Source: Arthrobacter sp. MA-N2
GTDB taxonomy: Bacteria > Actinomycetota > Actinomycetes > Actinomycetales > Micrococcaceae
DNA: 64,000 nt
Assembly (NCBI RefSeq): GCF_000517125.1
Contig: NZ_KI912155.1
Coordinates: 3,336,034-3,400,033 of the forward strand
Direction: 5' to 3'
The notes below the pieces were generated by a model. The model was not told the origin of the DNA and made no database searches. It saw nothing but the letters and a program-made list of their open reading frames with translations. Below are positions 34,398-44,219 of the stretch, piece after piece; within the stretch, counting starts at the first letter, position 1; the number at the start of each line of letters is the position of its first letter. The position numbers and the translations under genes were made by a program.

Positions 34398-36452
34398 CTA
34401 GTGCCGTCCGCGACGCCGACCGGACGCAATAGCAACCACCCAGCCCCCAATGAACAGAGCGAACACGCCGGTGATTAACCAATACGGAGCACTGCCTGCG
34501 CCAGTTTCGGCGAGGGCAGTGCCTACGACTGCTGAAACTGGGCCCGTCTGCCGCCCTTTAAGAGCCGTAGATTCCGGCCGCGGCGCTCCTGCAAACGCAG
34601 GCACAGACGGCGGCACAGCCGCAGAAGCAGACGGCACAGACGGCACAGACGGCACAGACGGCACAGACGGCGGCACAGCCGCAGAAGCAGACGGCACAGA
34701 CGGCACAGACGGCGGCACAGCCGCAGAAGCAGACGGCACAGACGGCGGCACAGCCGCAGAAGCAGACGGCACAGACGGCGGCACAGCCGCAGAAGCAGAC
34801 GGCACAGACGGCGGCACGGCCGCAGAAGCAGTCGGCGCAGCTTGCGTGATTGTTCCGCGAACCGTGTACCAGCCGAGGCTTCCGTATGCAGGCGAAGCCA
34901 CGGTCTTTTCAGCGGTGTTGGCATTCATGTTGCCCAGTGAAGCCTGCTCAACCTTGAGAACATATAAACCATCGGCGGGAACATCCAGATCAATCCGGGC
35001 ACCGGTCCCAGTGGCCTCGCCGGGGATCTGTTGAACAAAAGTTCCGTTTCCGCTCCTCATTGTCTGAACGACTGTCTGCGCAGCTGGGTCGATGGGTCCG
35101 GCGAGGATTTCACCACCCGATCGAAACAGAGAAACTTTGACGTCAAGTCGGCTAAAGGGGCCGATAGGCGTTACGTCAATTGACGCCGGCCCCTTGCCAA
35201 GATGAAGGGAATAGTAGTTGGGTGCATCGTTTGTTACGAGTTGTCCGTTCGCGGACAGAGATGTCGTGGTGGTATTTAATTCGCGAGGAGCTGCCGGATT
35301 GTTTGATTCCGAAGTCTTGACGAAGGCGACCTTGCCAGAGTAATAGGTTTCAACAGAAACAGCATTAGCAGGATTAGCTTTGGCCGCAGCTGAGCATTGC
35401 GAGGCTCCCCCGGTGAGTTCCGGTGCGTATGTCGTTCCATCGCTCGACGTGCAATAGCTTCTGACTTGGGAACCAGCGGAATCGAATCCGACAGAACTTG
35501 TTGCATCTTTGATATTTTGTTCTGTCGTCATCACTTTCATATCGTCCTGTGCCGGGTTGGTGTCCCCGGGGTAGCCATCAGACCAGCGGGAGAACGCCAC
35601 ACGGTCTGTTGAACCCATGATCGGTCCCCAGATCCCGTCGTCCGGCCGGTAGTACCCGGTCTGACCGGTAGATGATGGGGTGAACCCGTGATGATGCAGG
35701 CCGAGGGTGTGGCCGATTTCGTGGGACGCGACGTTTCCGATTGCATGTCCGGGATCTCCGTCGTACGCCTTTTGCCCATTAATACGAGTGCCCGCCTGGT
35801 TCCTCGCGTAGGTGGAAGAAACGAAGATCTGGTTCGCGTAGGCACTACCGAAGCCGTTCTCCGGGGCGATTCCCGTGTTGCTGGGGTCGCTATAGATCTT
35901 GTCGAACCCGGGGTCCTCCCTGGTGTTGCTGCTGATGTTGACCACCACGCCGTAGCGCGAGTCGGCGGGCGTAGTCTTCACGAGATCATCTACGCTCGGC
36001 TTCGTCGTCACGACATTTACGTCGAATGAAGAGAAGGCTTGGACTGTTTCCTGGTATGTCTCGAGCTTCTCGGCGTCAGTCATACCGCTCGCTTTGAAGG
36101 GCAAGAGATTTAATCCAGTGACTTTATTCCAGGACGTTTTCGTCAAAGAACCGCCATCGAAGTTCAGAAAGATGGTTTTTGGAGCAGACGGGCGGCTTCC
36201 TTGTGCAGGAATAACACTCAGCTCTGGAACGAATACGTCTGCGCCGGCTGCTGCGAATGCGGGAGGCACATTTGTGGCAACAGTTGTAGCGGCAGCAAGC
36301 GCGATGCAAACAATCGCGGCGCCCTTCAGAAAGCGCCTGATTTTGGGGCGCGGGACCGGTTGGGGGACTTCGGTGCCGCCGTGGTTCTTTAGAGCAAAAG
36401 TCGTCATGGCGATTTCACGCATCTTTCTGTCTTCGATTGGTTCTGAAAACAC
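34398..36452 (-). CDS. Secreted, cell-wall-anchored zinc metalloprotease with repeat stalk
   Basis: The product is about 684 aa. I prefer the GTG at 36452, which has AAAGGA 8 bases upstream (ATGs at 36422 and 36404 are alternatives). A signal peptide (RRFLKGAAIVCIALAAATTV, ending PPAFAAAGA) is followed by a metzincin-like domain: IFLNFDGG, the zinc motif HEIGHTLGLHHHGF (about residue 245) and a Met-turn IMGS. A PSVPSASAAVP tandem repeat stalk of about 85 residues follows. The C-terminus has LAETGAGS, a hydrophobic helix and RRRGRH, the LAxTG-type sorting signal of actinobacterial class E sortases. It should degrade an extracellular protein at the cell surface. Confidence 0.9.
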   Translation of the reverse strand: MFSEPIEDRKMREIAMTTFALKNHGGTEVPQPVPRPKIRRFLKGAAIVCIALAAATTVATNVPPAFAAAGADVFVPELSVIPAQGSRPSAPKTIFLNFDGGSLTKTSWNKVTGLNLLPFKASGMTDAEKLETYQETVQAFSSFDVNVVTTKPSVDDLVKTTPADSRYGVVVNISSNTREDPGFDKIYSDPSNTGIAPENGFGSAYANQIFVSSTYARNQAGTRINGQKAYDGDPGHAIGNVASHEIGHTLGLHHHGFTPSSTGQTGYYRPDDGIWGPIMGSTDRVAFSRWSDGYPGDTNPAQDDMKVMTTEQNIKDATSSVGFDSAGSQVRSYCTSSDGTTYAPELTGGASQCSAAAKANPANAVSVETYYSGKVAFVKTSESNNPAAPRELNTTTTSLSANGQLVTNDAPNYYSLHLGKGPASIDVTPIGPFSRLDVKVSLFRSGGEILAGPIDPAAQTVVQTMRSGNGTFVQQIPGEATGTGARIDLDVPADGLYVLKVEQASLGNMNANTAEKTVASPAYGSLGWYTVRGTITQAAPTASAAVPPSVPSASAAVPPSVPSASAAVPPSVPSASAAVPPSVPSVPSASAAVPPSVPSVPSVPSVPSASAAVPPSVPAFAGAPRPESTALKGRQTGPVSAVVGTALAETGAGSAPYWLITGVFALFIGGWVVAIASGRRRGRH
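34601..34840 (-). repeat. Tandem repeat encoding the PSVPSASAAVP stalk
   Basis: About seven 33-base-type units, with a shorter 9-base sub-unit (encoding SVP) inserted in variable numbers, lie within the protease gene. The units are nearly identical in DNA, so length variation by slippage is likely. It is a coding minisatellite, not a CRISPR array. Confidence 0.9.
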
Positions 36453-36954
36453 CCACAAGGTCCTTTCCGCCGGGTCAGTCCCTCGTGGTCAACGCTTCTC
36501 TTCGGCGGGGCCGTGCTCGGCGCAACCGGGGTCAGTGGGTTTTGGGTATCGCGGGTGATAGCGCCACGGTGGGCATGTGCATCCCGGGTAGCCATTCGTC
36601 GTGCGCTGCCAGTGAGTCTCTGCCCCGACCCCGACCACTGGGTGCCGGTCCGCATTTTGCACAGTCACGATTCCTGCTTCCTATTCGTCATTCCGGCCGG
36701 TCCATAGCTCTGACGCTCCTGCGCCGCCCGCCCTCGCAAGACGGAGTAGCGGGAACCCGGGCTTAAGTGACGCCAGCTGCGCTCAACCGCGGGAAATGCA
36801 TTTGGTGGACGAGGAGCTTCACGAGCCCACAGCCGCTGATAGCTTGTCACCGAACCCTGGACGCGGAGCTCGCCAGATGATTAAGTTCCCTGCATTCCTT
36901 GGAATATTCAGACTGAAAATAATCATTTATGATCTTTATCAATCAGGAATACCA
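36453..36954. other. Divergent promoter region, no gene seen
   Basis: About 500 bases separate the protease from the alpha-galactosidase remnant. The last 65 bases are clearly AT-rich (TTTATGATCTTTATC area), as expected of a promoter. No family-like frame is visible. Confidence 0.45.
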
Positions 36955-38045
36955 ATGTCGACGGACCCCGGCGCGAACAACACAAATGCCTCAGGGGGCA
37001 CGCGCCCAATGATGGGTTTCAACGACTGGGCCCGATTCCAGTGCACTCCGCAGGCCAAACTGGACGGGACGACAGGCAGTTACTCCTTCCAGCAGTTGCA
37101 TGCAGGACCAAGGAGTCGCCACGAAGGGCCTCGGATGGTGGACGCCGTAACGCCAACGTGACCGTCGACGACTGCTGGATGGTTCCCCGGAACACCGAAG
37201 GAAATCTCCGTGGCGCCAACTGGGGCTCCTCGTCACAGCCGGGCATCGATTACGAACTGAACGACTACGCCCCAAACCAGGGACTTAGAGAGCTTGCGGG
37301 TCTCTACAACACTTCCGGCGCGTCGACGCGCCAGAGCGTCGCGTCGGGTTCCCAAGGACACAAACAACGGATGCAAACTCCTACGTCAACTTGGGAATTG
37401 ACTCCCTGAAGCTCGACAACTGCACCGCTATCACCGGCGCCACCACTAAGGATCTGTTCACGGCCGTGGCCCAGACCCTCAACACCGCGACAACCGGCAA
37501 TCCCCGCAAGTTCCTGTTCACCGCACCGGCGACGTTGGCCAACTCGGCCGTTAAACCCTAACCAACTCCTCATCCGAGACAATGGGCTGACCGCCCAGGG
37601 CAGCAGCATCGCGACCCAGACGAATACGGACATCATCGCCGTCGACCAGGACTACCACCCTTCCGGGGCCTGGGTCAGCGACAACAACTGTCATCCGGCG
37701 GCCGGAACATGCGGACAAGCCGTACCGACAGGGCAAATCTCCCCCGCACGGGCAACACTAAATTCACCCCCGTCGGCGCTTAGGAACTCTCGCCTCGGGC
37801 GCCTGAGCGGGGACCGCGATCGGAACCGCGACCTTTAACGGAAGCCAAACACAGCAATGGACACGAAACGCAAACGGCGTGGTCCAGCAGCTCGGCACAG
37901 GTCAGCGCATCGGCAGGACAGTCAGCGGATTCACGAATCCAGTCAACCAAGCCATGGGAATTCGCCGTACAACGACGCGGCAACAGTCGATGGCCCCTAC
38001 TGGACGTCAGCTCGCCCGATAGAGCCCTGCTTGAGCCCTGCGTGA
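36955..38045 (+). pseudogene. GH27 alpha-galactosidase with ricin-type lectin domain, frameshifted
   Basis: Segments of a secreted GH27 enzyme appear in order but in different frames. They are RPMMGFNDWARFQC (frame 1), NVTVDDCWMVPRNTEGNLR (frame 0), then, after a shift near 37368, TDANSYVNLGIDSLKLDNC with the catalytic nucleophile Asp. After a TAA near 37560 and another shift comes TNTDIIAVDQDYHPSGAWVS. A tail NGSQTQQWTRNANGVVQQL matches a ricin-B/CBM13 repeat. The region with the acid/base Asp is deleted. A ribosome site (TCAGGA) precedes the ATG at 36955. At least three frame disruptions make it inactive. Confidence 0.8.
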
Positions 38046-38248
38046 AAACCAATATTCCTCACTGCGTCACAATCGGCCCCCTGGTTGCTAGTTAGATGTG
38101 TTCGGACCCGGAGGGGTTTGGCACGCCGTAGTGATTCGGACAAGCGGAAAGTAGAACAGCCCGCAATGTGCCCTGGCCATCAATCACCTGAAAGTACGCC
38201 GGATCGGCCGCACCCGTTGCGGCGAAGTTAGACGACGAAAGAACACAC

Positions 38249-40618
38249 ATGTTGAGCTCTGTCCGCCGCTTATCTCTGCGCAAGACCCGTTTCCGCGCGT
38301 TCGCCGGACTGACCACCGGCATCGGGCTCACCCTGGGTGCAGTGGTTGCCTCTGGCTACGGCCCTGCGTTGCCAGCATCGGCAGCTCCGGGATCCAAGTC
38401 AGTTGGGGCAATCAAGGATCCGGTGAAAATTTGGTCCGAAGACTTCGAGATGGCAGGCCCGGCGGCTACCGCGCTGCGCTCGTACACGTCCGCCTCTGGC
38501 TCCACCTACACGGCGGACTCGTACTGGCTCAACCAGAGTCTGTGCAACGGAGCCATCTTGAGCTATAACTCCGGATCAACGCCGGACTGCCCCGTTGACG
38601 CGGCAGGCGGGGGCGGATCCCGGCAAAACCTTCAGCGGCTGGCCGACACCCTTGGCCAATACCGGCTGGGAGTGCCGGGCTCGATAAACCCGGCAGCACC
38701 GGCGAACGGTTCAACGGCCGGCACCAATCCTGCCACCTCCTCACAGGCAAACCGCGTCGTCGGCGAAGCCACCATATCCTCCCCACGACCGTTCGGTCAG
38801 ATCGAGTTCCGAACGGCCACTCCTATCCCTTTGCCTGCATCGAACCGGTTTCTGGCCCTGTCCGTTGATGTCGCCGACGTTTCATGCGCCGTCCCCAGCC
38901 ACTCAAAGCTCGATATTTCCTTCATCGACCAGGCAGGAACCGAAGTCCCCACCGGTAGCGCTCCATATTCGGTCTGTGACGACCCGGGACGGAAGTTCTT
39001 CGCCTCGCCGGTACCCCAGGGCGTCTCAGGCTGGACGTTCGGCGGGAATTCGGTCGCGGTCGGAACCATGAAACGGACAAAACCCGTCCTCATCCGCGGC
39101 AACAATGCAGGTGTTCAGATGAGGAACCAAGCCCCGTCCAGCTTCGGCGATGACCATGCCTTCGACAACCTCAGTATCTATGACCTCACACCGACCCTGA
39201 GCCAGACATTCACGTCCGTCCCAGTCCCTCCAGGGGGGTCGACCGAACTGCGAATAACCGTCACCAACACGAGTGATCTTGAAGCCAAACCTGGCTGGTC
39301 ATTCACCAACGCCCTCCCGTCGGGACTCACCCTGGCCGGCGCCGTACCGATTGCCAGCACGTGCGCCAATGGAACCGGATCCCCAAGCGATGGAGGCAAG
39401 TCGTTCACGGTCTCGGGTGATCTGCTTCAAAGCCAGTCAGACTGCACCATCACGGTGAACGTAACGTCCGCTGTCAGCGACGCCCCGTCCCCTAAGACTT
39501 TCACCAACTGCCCAGCGAACTTCACCACTCTCGTAGGGCTCAAAGCCCCCGAGTGTGCCACGGTAGAGGTTCTTGGCAAGCCTGCAGCGTCCGCGCAGGT
39601 TCTTGACATCCCTGCGGCGTCTCCGCAAGTCACTGTGACCAAATCGATCGCCCCCGCTTCGGGCTCCCCTGTCAAGGTCGGCCAGGACCTTGCATACTCA
39701 GTGGCATTCAGGAACAACGGCACCAACGTCGCTCACATCGACCGCGTCGAGGACCTCCGAGGCGTTCTCGACGACGCCACACTCGCCGGGCCCCTCACCG
39801 CATCGAACCCGACATGGACTGTCGGGCCCTTAAAGGAAGGGATCGCCCCCATCCGGGGCGCACTCGCGCCGGGCCAGACCGTGACCATCCACTACTCTGC
39901 CAAGATCAAGCCTGACGGTAAACGAGGCGATAACGTCGCACTGAGCCGGCTCCTGCCGGCAGGCGTCCCTCAGGATTCCACCCCCAGCAAGAGCTGCCGC
40001 CAAGCGGAGGCATGCCTAGAAAATCCAGTCTCGTCGTGGTCGGTCTCCCTGACAACGGACAAACCCGCCGCTGCTCCGGGAGAAACGGTGAGCTACACGG
40101 CAAAACAAACAAACACCGGTGCTGTCGCAATCCAAGATCCTCCCCGGATCAGCATTGACTTGAACGGGACCCTTCAGGACGCCCACTACAACGGTGACGC
40201 TCCCGCCGCCGTCGACTACACCATCCCTCGGCTGAGCTGGTCCACGAGGCTAGCTGCGGGAGAGCAGCGAACCATCACCTTTACCGTGACCGTAAAACCG
40301 ACCGCTGGAACCAACCACAGGCTCCGCAGCGTGGTCGATGGCGGCTCCAACTGTCCTGCCGGCTCCCCGGCGCCGGAGTGCAGCGCCGACACCATTGTCA
40401 GTGCGTACACGGCCAACGGTCCCAGCGCCGCCCCCGTTCCACCAGCAGACCAGCATGATCTGGCGACGATCACGACGGCGACCAGCAGGACGCCGAACTG
40501 GCCACTTTTTGTCGGGGGGGTGGGTGCCCTCACTGCCGGCGTGGCATCTGCCTCAGCCCAATTCCGGGGCCGATCACGCGCTGAAAGGAACCCGCGCGTA
40601 AAGAGGAACAGGCTGTGA
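38249..40618 (+). CDS. Secreted surface protein with DUF11-like repeats
   Basis: The product is 789 aa. A signal peptide ends near PALPASAAPG (about residue 46). The first 270 residues form a unique domain (KIWSEDFEMAGPAATALRSY). Then come three beta-sandwich repeats of the DUF11/conserved-repeat type: PPGGSTELRITVTNTSD (about 325), VKVGQDLAYSVAFRNNGTN (about 475) and AAPGETVSYTAKQTNTGAV (about 610). A C-terminal helix (WPLFVGGVGALTAGVASASA) and a basic tail suggest membrane attachment; no sortase motif is present. Its stop overlaps the start of the sigma-factor fusion (GTGA), so the two are translationally coupled. Confidence 0.85.
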   Translation: MLSSVRRLSLRKTRFRAFAGLTTGIGLTLGAVVASGYGPALPASAAPGSKSVGAIKDPVKIWSEDFEMAGPAATALRSYTSASGSTYTADSYWLNQSLCNGAILSYNSGSTPDCPVDAAGGGGSRQNLQRLADTLGQYRLGVPGSINPAAPANGSTAGTNPATSSQANRVVGEATISSPRPFGQIEFRTATPIPLPASNRFLALSVDVADVSCAVPSHSKLDISFIDQAGTEVPTGSAPYSVCDDPGRKFFASPVPQGVSGWTFGGNSVAVGTMKRTKPVLIRGNNAGVQMRNQAPSSFGDDHAFDNLSIYDLTPTLSQTFTSVPVPPGGSTELRITVTNTSDLEAKPGWSFTNALPSGLTLAGAVPIASTCANGTGSPSDGGKSFTVSGDLLQSQSDCTITVNVTSAVSDAPSPKTFTNCPANFTTLVGLKAPECATVEVLGKPAASAQVLDIPAASPQVTVTKSIAPASGSPVKVGQDLAYSVAFRNNGTNVAHIDRVEDLRGVLDDATLAGPLTASNPTWTVGPLKEGIAPIRGALAPGQTVTIHYSAKIKPDGKRGDNVALSRLLPAGVPQDSTPSKSCRQAEACLENPVSSWSVSLTTDKPAAAPGETVSYTAKQTNTGAVAIQDPPRISIDLNGTLQDAHYNGDAPAAVDYTIPRLSWSTRLAAGEQRTITFTVTVKPTAGTNHRLRSVVDGGSNCPAGSPAPECSADTIVSAYTANGPSAAPVPPADQHDLATITTATSRTPNWPLFVGGVGALTAGVASASAQFRGRSRAERNPRVKRNRL

Positions 40619-41943
40619 CAACCGATTTGGATTCCCTCACTGACGGGGAGCTGCTGGAAGCCGTTCGGGCGGGCAACGGACACGCCTACGGCATCCTCTT
40701 CGGTCGCCACAAAGACGCCGCCCTGAGGGTCGCCCGCCGGCAGACTCCGGACCGACACTTAGCCGAGGACGCGGTCAATGAAGCCTTCGCCGCCGTCCTC
40801 TCCGCGATCCATGGAGGCTCCGGTCCCGTCGGAGTTTTCGGTCCGTACTTGCTCTCCAGCGTGACGCGCACGGTCTACCGGATGAATCACCGCAGCATGC
40901 GCGAAACCCCGGTCCTCGACACGGCCTTCCCCGACGTCGCCGCGCCGGAAACGCATACCGTACTCAGCGAGTTCGACAATGCCGCTGCCAGGGAGGCCTT
41001 CAAGGCCCTCCCGGCACGTTGGCGAGAAGTGCTGTGGTACTTGGAAATCGAGGAAATGCAACCCCGCGACGCCGGCCCGTTGCTTGGTCTGTCACCCAAC
41101 GCCACAGTTGCCCTCCACCGCCGTGCCAAAGACGGTCTACGCTTGGGCTACTTGCAGCAGCACGTCGCCGTCAATGGGCCCGATAACTGCCGGGATATGG
41201 CATCCCATATCCCGGCCTACGTCCTTGGCACGCTCAAGCAAAGCCGCAAAGCCGCGCTTGAGCGGCACCTCGAATCCTGCGAGAAGTGCGGAACCGTCTT
41301 GCTCCAGATCCAGGACGTGGCGGTACATCGTGCTGCAATCCTCCCTGCGCTGACTCTCTCGCCCCTGTCCCAGATATGCCCTTCGAGTGAGCGCCAGTCC
41401 ACGGATCCAGATGCCCCGAAGAAATGGAACAAGGACACCCTGTTGACCATATTCACAACGGTCATGATCGCCTCCGCGTTGGTCCTCGGGTCCTTTTCGT
41501 TCCTGGCTCCGACTTCCGCTGAACAAGGTCAGGTGCCGCTGAAGACTCAGGGGCCCCCGACGTCGGACCCCGCATCGCCGCAACCACCGGCACTCGAGGC
41601 ACAATTCGACGTGCTCAGCCATTCGGCCAACCAAGTCGTCGCGAATGTCAAAGTCCAATTCCCAGACAATCCAACGACAACCGCACACGTGGAACTCAAT
41701 CCCGGATCCGGCCACGCGATCAGCCAAATCACACCGGATCCTGCCGACGGGTGGACGTGCACCACCACAGCGAACGGGACCGTGGATTGCCGCGCTCCCG
41801 GGCTTCCGTCCTCACACCTTGTCCTGACCCTGAAAATGGACAGGCCCCCGTGCCCCAGCGGCACACCCGTCTCGCTATTGGTATCCCTCAACGACGTCGA
41901 ATCCCTCCGACAGTCCTGGCAAAGCCCCTGCGCCGGCAGCTAA
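40615..41943 (+). CDS. Sigma-70 factor fused to zinc finger, transmembrane helix and extracellular domain
   Basis: The product is 442 aa with a GTG start inside the stop of the surface-protein gene. Residues 10-170 are an ECF-type sigma factor: region 2 around LAEDAVNEAFAAVLSAI, region 4 at LPARWREVLWYLEIEEM and LGLSPNATVALHRRAKDGL. Residues 195-230 form a zf-HC2 anti-sigma-like finger (HIPAYVLGTLKQ, HLESCEKC). A transmembrane helix (LLTIFTTVMIASALVLGSFS, about 280-300) precedes an extracytoplasmic domain of about 140 residues with paired Cys. Sigma factor, inhibitor and sensor are thus one polypeptide, which must be cleaved or act at the membrane. The extracellular sequence resembles a DUF11-like sandwich (inference). 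Confidence 0.87.
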   Translation: MTTDLDSLTDGELLEAVRAGNGHAYGILFGRHKDAALRVARRQTPDRHLAEDAVNEAFAAVLSAIHGGSGPVGVFGPYLLSSVTRTVYRMNHRSMRETPVLDTAFPDVAAPETHTVLSEFDNAAAREAFKALPARWREVLWYLEIEEMQPRDAGPLLGLSPNATVALHRRAKDGLRLGYLQQHVAVNGPDNCRDMASHIPAYVLGTLKQSRKAALERHLESCEKCGTVLLQIQDVAVHRAAILPALTLSPLSQICPSSERQSTDPDAPKKWNKDTLLTIFTTVMIASALVLGSFSFLAPTSAEQGQVPLKTQGPPTSDPASPQPPALEAQFDVLSHSANQVVANVKVQFPDNPTTTAHVELNPGSGHAISQITPDPADGWTCTTTANGTVDCRAPGLPSSHLVLTLKMDRPPCPSGTPVSLLVSLNDVESLRQSWQSPCAGS

Positions 41944-42003
41944 GACCCTCTTGAGGCCCACAAGACACAGTTGACCACGGACGAGAAGGGTCCTGAAACC
42001 TGC

Positions 42004-43023
42004 TTAGGACTGCGGAGGAGCCGTGCTTCCGCGGATAATCAGGGTGGGTTGTTCTGTCCGAGGAACGTGCAGCCCCTCGGGGTCGGCGATCTGTTGCAGC
42101 AGGTGGAACACTGCGCGCCGTCCGGTGTCCTGGAAGGGTTGCCTCACGGTGGTCAGGGGCGGGGTCGCGTAGGCGGAGAGATCGATGTCATCGATGCCGA
42201 CGACAGAGACGTCCTCGGGGATCCGCCGCCCCATTTCGGTCAACGCGCTCATGACGCCGAAGGCCATTTCATCGCTTGCCACCAGGATTGCCGTCACTTC
42301 CGGCATCCGCCCCAGCAACAGGCCGTTGTGGTAGCCGGATGCCGGGCTCCAGTCTCCATACAGCACCGGGGGGACCTCTCTGTTGTCTTCTTGGAGCACG
42401 CGGCGCCAGGAAGTCAGCCGGGCTGATGCATCCGACCATTCCTGCGGGCCAGCAAGATGCCAGACGGTCCGATGACCCAGATCCAGAAGATGCCGGGTGG
42501 CCAGTACGACGGCGGTGTCCTGGTCGACGCCGACGGATTCGTCCGTCGTCCCGAAGGAACCGTCGATGGTCACTGTGGGAATTCGGGCAGTGAGCTCGCG
42601 GATCCTGCTGGCTCCACCGAGCAGGGGGGTCGCAATGATGAGCCCGTCCACGCCCTGCAGAATCAGACGGTTCACGGCCTCCGTCAGGCCCTCCACGCTG
42701 AGACTGGATGCCGTGACCGAGTTGACGGCATAACCAGATTCCCGCGCCTCCAATTCGATGCCCAAGGCCAGCGAGGAGCGGGAATAGTAGTTGGTGGCCA
42801 AGGAAACGAGGCCGATCGTGTGGCTAAGTCCGGTGACCAGGGCCCGGGCGGTGTTGTTGCGCCGGTATCCGAGCTGTTCGACGGCTTGGAGCACCCGGTC
42901 TCGGGTGCCCTCCTGAACATTGGGATGGTTGCTGAGGACGCGGGAGACAGTCTGAGCCGAAACGCCCGAAACGCGCGCCACATCGAGCATTGCCGGGGCC
43001 CTGTTTGCCCGCGTTTTGGCCAT
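42004..43023 (-). CDS. LacI family transcriptional regulator
   Basis: The product is 339 aa from the ATG at 43023 with GGAGGA upstream; the longer frame has no ribosome site. The LacI headpiece is intact (MLDVARVSGVSAQTVSRVLS, then NHPNVQEGTRDRVLQAVEQL) and the periplasmic-binding-protein-like domain is full length. Such proteins repress sugar-use genes until a sugar binds. It is divergent from a broken secreted protein and lies between degraded carbohydrate-active genes, so its original targets may be lost. It is convergent with the sigma fusion, 60 bases away. Confidence 0.93.
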   Translation of the reverse strand: MAKTRANRAPAMLDVARVSGVSAQTVSRVLSNHPNVQEGTRDRVLQAVEQLGYRRNNTARALVTGLSHTIGLVSLATNYYSRSSLALGIELEARESGYAVNSVTASSLSVEGLTEAVNRLILQGVDGLIIATPLLGGASRIRELTARIPTVTIDGSFGTTDESVGVDQDTAVVLATRHLLDLGHRTVWHLAGPQEWSDASARLTSWRRVLQEDNREVPPVLYGDWSPASGYHNGLLLGRMPEVTAILVASDEMAFGVMSALTEMGRRIPEDVSVVGIDDIDLSAYATPPLTTVRQPFQDTGRRAVFHLLQQIADPEGLHVPRTEQPTLIIRGSTAPPQS

Positions 43024-43454
43024 GTTTTCCTCCAGGGTAAGGCGGGGCTTCCAAAAGTCAGTCACCGCCAAGTCAACCATAACAGTCGTAACACGCCGCC
43101 CGGCACGGGGCAAGGCTGTATGTCAGTAGCGCCGGTGCGGTCCGGCGTCCACGGCTGAACGCGGATCTGTGACGATGCAATAAAGACGGGTCACATAGGG
43201 ACTTGACGGCACCGGATCCTGGGTTCAAAGTAGAGCTAGCAACTTCAAGTTATCCATAACATTCGTGAGTTGCAGCGTGGGCCCAAACCCGGCGCACCAA
43301 CAACACCCCCGGCCAATGCAAAGGAACACCCATGCCTGCATGTATGTATCGAACCAGCATTCCCCCTTTCTCTACCGACTGCCGTTACTTGCCATTGGCG
43401 GCAGCAGGGTCGACCAGGGCTGCCTCTTCCCTTCACCGAACTGTTGGAGGGCCA
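43024..43454. promoter_or_regulatory. Divergent region between lacI-type gene and broken secreted protein
   Basis: The 431 bases contain no gene. A palindrome AACTTCAAGTT is at 43241-43251, possibly an operator. The end carries the strong ribosome site (GGAGG) of the broken gene. Confidence 0.4.
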
Positions 43455-43910
43455 ATGACCACTACGTTGGAGCAATGAACCCTGCGTGTTTCAGCGATGA
43501 TTGCGTCCGCAGCTTGTCTGACGATGGGATTAGGGACGCCGGGTGCCAATGCGGCCACTGACACGGTTACCGGAACAACTTACGATGTGTCCTCCGGCGC
43601 CGTTGTCCCGTACGGGAATGCCAAGGACACTCCAGCGAATCCGTTTACCGATCGCGACGGGACATTTTACTTCCAACAGTCAGCAGCACGGTATGCAAAG
43701 ACGGGCCCATGGACGTGGGATTTTCACTCTGGAACGAACTTCGACTACGCCACCCGGTCATCGATCAGCGATGCGGTGAACCCTAGCGATTCGACTGACA
43801 AGAACAGGGACGCCACCCAGCGCTGTGACAACAGCCCGACCGATGCGACCGGGACTTACACGAACCCTGTGGTTCCCGAAGCGTTGCGTAGACGTCTACG
43901 CCGGAAATAG
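43455..43910 (+). pseudogene. Broken and truncated secreted protein
   Basis: An ATG at 43455 with GGAGG upstream gives MTTTLEQ and then an in-frame TGA. Reading on in the same frame gives a signal peptide (TLRVSAMIASAACLTMGLG, ending GANAAT) and the start of a secreted domain: TYDVSSGAVVPYGNAKDTPA and FTDRDGTFYFQQSAARYAK. The frame ends abruptly after about 150 codons. Nothing downstream continues it, so it has both a nonsense mutation and a 3' truncation. The domain looks like the N-terminus of a large carbohydrate-active or surface protein, but I cannot name the family. Confidence 0.6.
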
Positions 43911-44219
43911 CGCAGACAACACGCGGCTAGTTATCGGGCACTGCAGGAGCAGCACCAGCCAGCCTCCCACCTGACGACAGCGGCGCGATTCCAGGCATCT
44001 CGCCGCAATGGATACAACAACTCATCGCAGAGCCCCCGCCTGGATGACATAGCAAGGAGAAGGGCCTGACCCATGCGTGGTTACAGGCCTCTCAGCTCGG
44101 TATCAGTCAGCCGCTAACCGGCCCAGATACACAGGTCACTGAAGGTCCGCCCCGATTCGCCTATCCCCAAGAAGGTTCCGAAAGGGATGACCCGAAAAAC
44201 CTTATCCAGGAGACATAAG
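43911..44219. other. Gene-free stretch upstream of the second sigma factor
   Basis: No supportable gene. It presumably held the 3' part of the broken secreted protein and now carries the promoter of the sigma gene. Confidence 0.4.

Noticed and set aside
34601..34840. CRISPR-like regular repeats
   Set aside because: The units are contiguous, without spacers, and encode an in-frame Pro/Ser/Ala stalk of the protease.
36437..36766. A 109-codon plus-strand frame in the gap between the protease and GH27 remnant
   Set aside because: Arg/Ser/Pro-rich random-looking translation, overlapping the protease start, without a ribosome site.
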